Assembly: GCA_964034945.1 (NCBI GenBank)
Contig: OZ035962.1
Coordinates: forward strand, 73,733,597 to 73,797,596
DNA length: 64,000 nt
Direction of reading: 5' to 3'
Origin: Chrysopilus asiliformis
Lineage: Eukaryota; Arthropoda; Insecta; Diptera; Rhagionidae
In this document: positions 57,597-64,000 of the stretch, in pieces
How positions within the stretch are numbered: the first letter of the stretch is position 1
How the letters are laid out: every line of letters begins with the position of its first letter
The notes under the pieces: generated by a model
Told to the model about the DNA's origin: nothing
The model's database searches: none
The model's input: only the letters and a program-made list of their open reading frames with translations
Position numbers and translations under genes: made by a program

Positions 57597-59875
57597 ATGC
57601 CTAGTTTACTACGTATAAATAGTTATACATTAATTTTAATAATAATATCAATAAGTTCTATTAAAGCATATTCAGGATTAATTGCATATGATTGCATTCA
57701 TGCGAATGTGAATCATACTATATATGTATTCATTAACCAAAATAGGAAAATGTAACATACCAGACGAAAAACCTAATACAACTAAAGTGGATATCCAATT
57801 AATTCAGCTATCAGATATTATGCCTATTCATGTATATCAATGTAAAGTAGATTTCACCCGTCACATTAATCATTGTGGAATGCATAGTCATTCTAGTGAA
57901 GTTCATAACGGTCACGTCAATTTCATATTAGAAGTAAATAAAGAAGAATGTTTAAAAATGCATCGACAGCATTATTATAAAGTTGCCCCCGACAAGTATA
58001 TTAATAATTTAAAGTCAAATACAAGTTATACCAAAACTATGACTTTGGCTGGATGGGTTTCAAAAGATGCCAAATGTGAAGGTGCTTACTACACCGATTC
58101 CTATGGAGAATGGAGGAGTGTAACAGTTCAAGCAGAAAACACTATTACTTTGGTTGATTATCAAACATCAGTAAAGATAAATGATGACCAAGTAATACTA
58201 AATTCAGGAGTTGCATTTCCTTATTCTAAGGGAACCTGTACTGACATTACTTTGGGTCAAACTTTCTGGGATATTGGAGAACGTAGAGATTGTTTAAATA
58301 ATAACTATGAAGTTTTATGGGAAGGAATAACTGAAAAAGCAACCATAAAAATAAAAAACTATTTATACAGTAACTAGTGACGACATGATTTTTGGGTTAA
58401 GTCCCAAATCTAATGTTTTGGCTTGTGGGTTTCCCGTAATTCAGACAGATCATCCAAAATTATTAATTGCAGAAAACCATAATGGAAAGTATTTCTTTCC
58501 TAGAAAGGGGGCCAAAGTAAACAATGTAGATCTTTTCACCTACATAAATTCTAAATTTGTATATGTGGAAAGGCATACACGTCAACAAATGACTAGTCTA
58601 TGGAAAGCAGCTTTCTTACGGAGTTGTGAACTAGAAAGGAATTCAAAGGTTACCCATTTGGGGCTAGCAATGATTTCCCTCAATAATTTTGCTTTTAGTC
58701 ATATGAAAGCAGCTGGATACACTGCAGTAGTAGTGGGTGAGGTAGCATATCTCATTAAATGCTAGCCTGTACCGGTTTCTACAAAAGTAGTCAATAAATG
58801 TTACAGTGAATTACCTGTAACATATATGAACCAATCATATTTCATGACCGCACGAAAAAAAATTCTACAAACAAAAGGTACGGAAATCGAATGTTCACTA
58901 ATGATGCCTGTTGAGGTTTTTGTTTGATGGGTATCGAAGTCTAAAAAAGCCATTGTGGCAATACTAAAAAAAGAAGAAGAATCATTAGACCTTTTTCGTT
59001 AGCATTTTTCGGTTCGTTTTTAAAGATTTTGATTGAGTTTTCGGTTGTCGAAAAAGACAAAAAACATTAAAAATATTTGTATTAAGAATTATTATTCAAT
59101 AAACAAAATACAACATCAATCTGAATTCACCAAAATTTGTATTAATATTTCGGGTTCTTCAAGCCGGATAAACTTATTCAATTTAGGTGAGTTCCACCAC
59201 AATGCCTCCATTATTCAATTTGGGAGAGCAGTGGTTTGCATTAACACCCCAATTGATCCCCCACAAAGCCCCTAAAATATTAAAACCCAAACAAGAAAAA
59301 TGGGAATACATAAAATTAGGAAATTTAGCCACGGGTGGCATTTATGGGGATGAAGGCCTAAAAGCCTATCAAAATCAAATAAGATTTTCTGTAGAAAGAC
59401 CTGCAATTCAAAATGTTATTACCCAAGGATTCGTGGAACCTAATACAGAAAATCAAGGTCTTTCCGCAGTAAATTTTATTACACCAGATTACATTGAAGG
59501 AAAAGTAAAAACCATATTAACTAAATCCTGGAAAGTTTTTCAAATGATAGAAAATACGGGAGCAGGAATTATGGGGATTTATATATCATACGTTATAATG
59601 AAAAAGTTAGTGAACTCCCTAATAAATCTAGTAACTCTAAAAAATGCATTCGGATGGAGCTGAAGATTAATTGGTTCAATAAGTTCGGCAGTAACCATTC
59701 ATTTTATGAGGAAACAGATCCAGATAATGAAATGAAAGTTTTTGAAAATAACGAATCTGACAACAATAAGACAATTCTTTCAATATATCTAAAGTTGCAA
59801 AATTTAGAAAAAGAAATAGAATCTGAAAACACAACCCCGACATTAATATTAGACAAACCTAAGTTGTTTACTTAA
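57597..59875 (+). pseudogene. Envelope-like glycoprotein of non-gypsy type, several frame breaks
   Basis: ATG at 57597 begins a hydrophobic signal-peptide-like stretch followed by AYDC. A frame change near 57730 leads to a Cys-rich ectodomain (HVYQCKVDF, HCGMHSHSS, GACYY-like GAYYTDSYGEW, SKGTCTDITLGQTFW), another at about 58370 leads to HPKLLIAENHNGKYFF and RHTRQQMTSLWK, with further breaks after 58765 and an interrupted stretch 58930-59200. The C-terminal part (59230-59660) has a membrane segment around GIMGIYISYVIMKKLV and an acidic tail. The pattern fits the class III-like glycoproteins shared by chuvirus-like viruses and some insect LTR elements; this assignment is from memory and tentative. 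It is not related to the env at 19047. Confidence 0.6.
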
Positions 59876-59880
59876 TTCGT

Positions 59881-60620
59881 TAAAAAAAAACACATGAGAT
59901 TATTATAGACATTAAACAAATAGTAAAAAAAAGTACATAAAGGAAGAAGAGAAGAAAATATATTTTCATAATGATTTGTCAATTAGAATAAAATTATTTT
60001 TTATAATTTTTATTATTAATTTAATTCTATTGTAGCAGCTCACTATAAAAATAAAGATAGCTCATATGAGATCAACTAGAGATCCCGATTGTAAAATCAC
60101 ATCTAAAGTAAAATTAAATACCCTCTTACTCATTCTAGTTGTAACAATTATTCTCTAGAGATCCTATGGCAATATCATTTTTCTTTGCGAACTGAGATTA
60201 ACGCATATCTGACTCACGAAGATAACCATCGTGCATTTCCGCCTAGAAACATGTACGGGGCGATCGAGTTTTTTATCTCTCCTCCTCCTCGTGGTATTAA
60301 ATTGTTTTCTGAAGGTTGTAAATTCGCGAGTGAAGCTTTGAAGAAAGCAAGTAGAACCTCGTTAATTTCATAAGAAAAGTGAGGTCAATAATATTTATTC
60401 TCCTATAGAACGGGTCGTCGACTGGTGAGAAGTGGAAAGCCGGTGATAGCTGGGACCGACTAGATAATTACATCTAAGCAGGCATCAATTCCTTCAAATT
60501 AACATCAGCCACCACCTAAGTCTTAAGGGATTATACTACCCAGGCGCGCTGAGCAATGAACATTTTTTCAGAATTTTTTTCTCGATTACTAACGAATGAA
60601 TTAAAATGAAATTTTGAGGC
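59881..60620. other. Unassigned sequence before the Harbinger element
   Basis: AT-rich; a 62-codon frame at 60185-60373 has no family features. May hold the 3' end of the fourth Gypsy, but no LTR was recognised. Confidence 0.35.
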
Positions 60621-60826
60621 TTACCCCTCGATTCTACTTTAAATATTTTAACTTTCAACGTTTTATCTTTTAACATTTTAACTTGAACCTTATAAGAAAT
60701 TTAAAAGATTTGGTACTATACTTTAAATATTTGTGGTGAAAATTGAAACTATAAAGTTAAAGTACAACACATATGGCAATGCCTTTTTTGACATTTATCA
60801 TTCTTTCGAAAAAACAATCACCCGCC

Positions 60827-61671
60827 ATGGCCGAATCTCCTCCCAAGAAAAAGAGTCGCCAACCACGCACAACATCACTACAACACGAAGTATTTATTGC
60901 GTTTGTGGAAGCAAATCCTGGAGTTTTCGATAACTGTGACTGTCATTGGGAGAAATTGTGGGAAAATCTGGTAGTCCAGCTAAACCAAAAAGGACCACCA
61001 ATTTGGCAAAAAAATGCTTGGCGAGAGGTACATTTTTATTCCTATCTGAAACTTTCATTCAATTGTTTTGTGTTGTAGAACCTTAAAAACTGGGAGTACC
61101 AAATCAGGTTTAAAAAAAGAACGGAAGAAGCATCAGTATTGGCTACAGGTGGTGGACCGGCACATAAACAATTATCGAGGATCGAAGAACGCGCTTGCGT
61201 AGTATTCGGGCGTTGCGCTGTGGTAGGGGACGAAAATGTCAAGCCCCTAGGCTTCGAAGCGGAAGTAGTTTTATCAGATTCTACAAGGGACGAAAGGGAA
61301 GCAGCAACTTCATCAAAACAAGCAACAAATAAGAACAAAAGTAAAAGTAAGTAAAAATATAATCTAAGCGACCATTGCCGGGGCAATCTAATCTACGAAA
61401 CAATTTTGATATAAATTTCAATTCTAGAATTGAAATCTGAGTAGAATTTTTAATGTAACGAATAGGAAGCTAATTAATGATATTTCAACTACTTTTTATA
61501 TTTTTAGGCTCATTGGAAGTGCTCAACAAGACTCTTTCTACTGTAATGGGCAACAAAAAAGAAAGTGATGCGAAAAAAGAAAAACATTTGGAAGATATGG
61601 CAGAAGGACTATCACAAATCGGATCAGCTTTGATGATGCTAGCAGAGGCATATAAAAAATCTACAACATAA
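60827..61671 (+). CDS. Harbinger Myb-like accessory protein, three exons, intact
   Basis: The ATG at 60827 is in a strong context (CCCGCCATGG). Exons 60827-61027, 61079-61346 and 61508-61671 have GT/AG borders and consistent phase, giving about 210 residues. A basic N-terminus (PPKKKSRQPR) precedes a trihelix/MADF-like domain (FIAFVEANPGVFDN, WEKLWENLVVQLN, WQKNAWRE, NLKNWEYQIRFKK), a linker, and a C-terminal helix (MAEGLSQIGSALMMLAEAYK). In Harbinger elements this protein binds element ends and helps transposase enter the nucleus. No stop is seen, although the partner transposase is broken. Confidence 0.82.
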
Positions 61672-61899
61672 GACTGTACAACATTATGATCAATATTGTG
61701 ATGAAAGTTCAATGAGCAGGAATTTTTACAGTAAAAAATTCTGTATTTATTTATATAGTACTAAAGCATAGAATTGTGCAATTTTGTTTTAAAAATAAAT
61801 AAAAATGATTTTTTTTTAAGTTTATTCAATGCTTTTGTTTTTTTAAATGTATTTAAAAAATTCTGAATATTTGCTTCGTTTCATAATAAATGAACCTTT

Positions 61900-63171
61900 T
61901 TATATGAAACTTCTAGCCACTGTATTACGTATAGAGGATCCGGCAGCAAAAAGATTTTTATCTAAGAATTTAAAAAAAAAAAATTTTATTGATGTTTGTA
62001 TTTTAACAGTACGAGTATTACTAATCGGTAGATCCAATTCCAGCAATTCGTCTTGGTCCTCGTCTGATATTGCATCTTCAAATAGCTCGTTCGCCAAACT
62101 TTCGTTCCGTAAAAAGTTATATAGGATAAAACAAGCATTAATAATGGAACAGGGTTTTGTAGGGTGGTAGTGCAAAGTTCTATGTTTAAGTAAACATCGG
62201 AAATGTGATTTTATTATACCAAAAGCCCTTTCTATTGAGTTTCTTGTTTTGATATGCACGCGGTTGAATACTTTTTCGTATTCTTGTCTGGGATCTGGAT
62301 ATGGAACTAATAACCAAGGTTCTAAAGGATAGCCAGAGTCTCCTAACAACCAACATGTTGGTGATGTTTAACAAGATAAATTCCGTTTGACAACAGACAT
62401 TTTCCATATGCCACTATCATAGCAAGAGCCTGGAAATGTGGCATTCACTGATGTGAACGTTAAATTTGCGTCACATACCTATTGAAAACTGGTTAATTCA
62501 GAAAAACTATAGTAGATATATTTTACCGCTTCCACGTTAATGCTGTAATATTTTTTTCCTGTTCCGGTATAGTCTTGGACATACGGCGTAATTGGCCTCG
62601 GGCAGGCGCGCGTTCGCCTGCATGTGGGTAAGTAAAACTGAATTGACCTGTGGTCGGAGAAATTCTGAAATTAAGCCACCAGCAGGTGAAGTAGGGCATT
62701 GGGAGCTGCACGAGTTGACCTTAGATAGGTTAACTCTGACCGCTAGCTGGCTTACAGACACCTCTGTAAGGTCAGAGTTAACCTGACAAAAAGTTGACCT
62801 GGACATTTTTCTGAGTGTATTTGGCATTCCGAACTTCTGCATAAATCCATTTATTGTGTCCTCTTTTTCTTGAGAATTTTTCGGAAATTTTATTAATTCT
62901 TTTCCTAGTTCACGTTCTATTAATTTCACTATCTCAGTTATGTTGCGAGATATTGTTGGTTGATAATACGGTTGCTATGACCGACTGATTTTTGGTACGA
63001 ACCAGATGCAAAGAAATTTAATGTTGATAAAATTCTTAAGTGAAATGGAATGCGACTTAGCATATTTCCATTAAAGGGTTCAAGACGGTCAATGAGCTTT
63101 AAGGCTATTTGCTGTGGCATTCTATAAGATTTTCTAAATTGATGTTCAGATATAGTAAATGGATTCATCAC
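61900..63171 (-). pseudogene. PIF-Harbinger transposase (DDE_4), broken
   Basis: N-terminus ISEHQFRKSYRMPQQIALKL and ILSTLNFFASGSYQKSVGH from 63171; a frame change near 62940; TEIVKLIERELGKEL and FGMPNTL; then an insertion at about 62600-62815 in place of the block that carries the first catalytic Asp (xAIDGTHI in the family). YAVCPRLYRNRKK resumes, with another frame change, then DANLTFTSVNATFPGS, a gap, LGDSGYPLEPWLL with the second Asp, and RNSIERAFGIIKSHFRCL with the Glu. It cannot be active. Confidence 0.85.
62600..62815. repeat. About 215-bp insertion in the Harbinger transposase, palindromic motifs
   Basis: Less AT-rich than its surroundings. Contains GGTTAACTCTGACC and its reverse complement GGTCAGAGTTAACC, and the imperfect hairpin GCAGGCG...CGCCTGC at 62602-62621. 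Borders are inferred from where transposase similarity stops and resumes. It may be a small MITE. Confidence 0.55.
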
Positions 63172-63619
63172 ATCCCTTAAATGTTGATTGCTTCTTCTCT
63201 CAATTTTACTAAAAAAAACGTGTTAATATATATTTTATTCCATCGGCGTTAAAAATTTACTTTTCAGATCTATTTTCAAGCAGTGTTGAATTACTGTCAA
63301 CAAAATTGTTTTCATGTTTAAAATCAAAACACTTTTATTAACTTTTTAATGGAACTTTTTAGTGAAAATATTTTATAAGCAACTCGGCAGGGCCTTTTCA
63401 CTTAAAAGAATTTTTAGGTTAGAAATGTCTTTTAACCTTAATGGTAGAATACCTAACTGCCTTAAAATCTTTTAAGAATATTCACCCCACCAGTTAAAAG
63501 ATCAGCTGTTTTTGAAAATCTTATAACCTTATAACTAGAATACGAAATCTTTTAATTTCCTTATAAGTCACGTTAAAAGGTTAAAAGACTAAAATATTTA
63601 AAGTAGAATCGAGGGGTTA

Positions 63620-64000
63620 ATTACACATGTATTGAGATATACGAAAAAAAAAATTTTTTTTTCAAGTGTTGATACAAAATGGCACCGTGGTACTATATTA
63701 CTTGAAAGTATGTTTTTCAAACTTGCGTTGTCAGAAACTCAGTCAATTTTCATCGGATTTACTTTAAATTTTAACTGTAGCTTCTTAGATAGATTGTCTA
63801 TGGAAGTATACAGAAGTATACATATAAAACAGCCAACCAGCCAGTCAAGAGTTTTTACTGTTTACGTTTTTCGCGATAAATTGGACATTGGCAACTTTAA
63901 AATCCCACAAGAATTGAATAATTTTTTATCATTACGGTGAAAGAACCAAGATTGAATGAAATTCATTTTTGTTTTTTCATAAAGTTGAAATTTACATGAG
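63620..64000. other. Unassigned right edge
   Basis: A 102-codon frame at 63632-63940 has no family features and starts in an A/T run. Nothing supported. Confidence 0.35.

Larger units (their letters stand above)
53960..59880 (+). mobile_element. Fourth Gypsy-like element with envelope gene, nested insertions
   Basis: Integrase (from about 53979) and a separate envelope glycoprotein gene to 59875 are recognised. The 5' part (LTR, gag, RT) is absent: a doubtful coding stretch at 53700-53957 precedes it. A mariner and a solo LTR split the integrase. No bounding LTRs recognised, so borders are approximate. Confidence 0.7.
60624..63616 (+). mobile_element. PIF-Harbinger element (2,993 bp), two convergent genes
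   Basis: Inverted ends of 27 bp, CCCCTCGATTCTACTTTAAA at each side, match throughout, with related TTTTAAC and CTTATAAG motifs further in. TTA flanks both sides (60621-60623 and 63617-63619). A Myb-like gene on the plus strand faces a transposase gene on the minus strand, the standard Harbinger layout. Confidence 0.94.

Noticed and set aside
63632..63940. 102-codon frame at the right edge
   Set aside because: Begins in an A/T run and has no recognisable domain.

Overview
The window is AT-rich animal DNA, most likely from an insect and probably a dipteran. The one clear host gene, Gcn5/PCAF histone acetyltransferase, resembles the Drosophila protein over its catalytic and bromodomain parts, and the mobile elements (a gypsy-type errantivirus, mariner/rosa, PIF-Harbinger, hAT, Transib, THAP and MADF-BESS fragments) are those of an insect genome. 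The taxonomic call is inference from remembered families.

Layout. 1-1.8 kb: last visible exons of Gcn5 on the minus strand, running off the left edge. 2-13 kb: intronic or intergenic sequence with a Tigger/pogo-like MITE, a foldback hairpin, a decayed MADF-BESS gene, an apparently perfect 1,858-bp tandem duplication carrying THAP-like fragments, and a hAT relic. 13.26-20.89 kb: a very young errantivirus with matching 384-bp LTRs, 4-bp target duplication, PBS, -1 slippery site, intact gag and pol, and an env that is predicted to be spliced and is broken once. 21.6-24.3 kb: a hAT element with an 8-bp target duplication. 24.8-33.2 kb: an older Gypsy element with 164-bp LTRs, interrupted by another LTR element, a promoter-bearing repeat with a heptad minisatellite, and a rosa/mariner-like element. 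33-45 kb: fragments of a third Gypsy gag, an unknown 209-codon ORF, Harbinger accessory, hAT, ZBED and MADF pieces, a Tc1-like MITE and LTRs of one related family.

45-64 kb: two Harbinger-type nonautonomous elements, a RAG1-related Transib transposase relic, two long-inverted-repeat elements whose 665-bp cores lie in opposite orientation, a small two-exon SAM/SAMD3-like gene, a fourth Gypsy-like element with a non-gypsy envelope glycoprotein (its integrase is split by a mariner and by a solo LTR, both with clear target duplications), and a 2,993-bp PIF-Harbinger with an intact three-exon Myb-like gene facing a broken transposase.

The window is therefore a nested transposon cluster beside, or inside a long intron of, a chromatin gene. 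Most elements are dead. The errantivirus gag-pol, the Harbinger Myb-like gene and the small SAM-like gene still have open frames.
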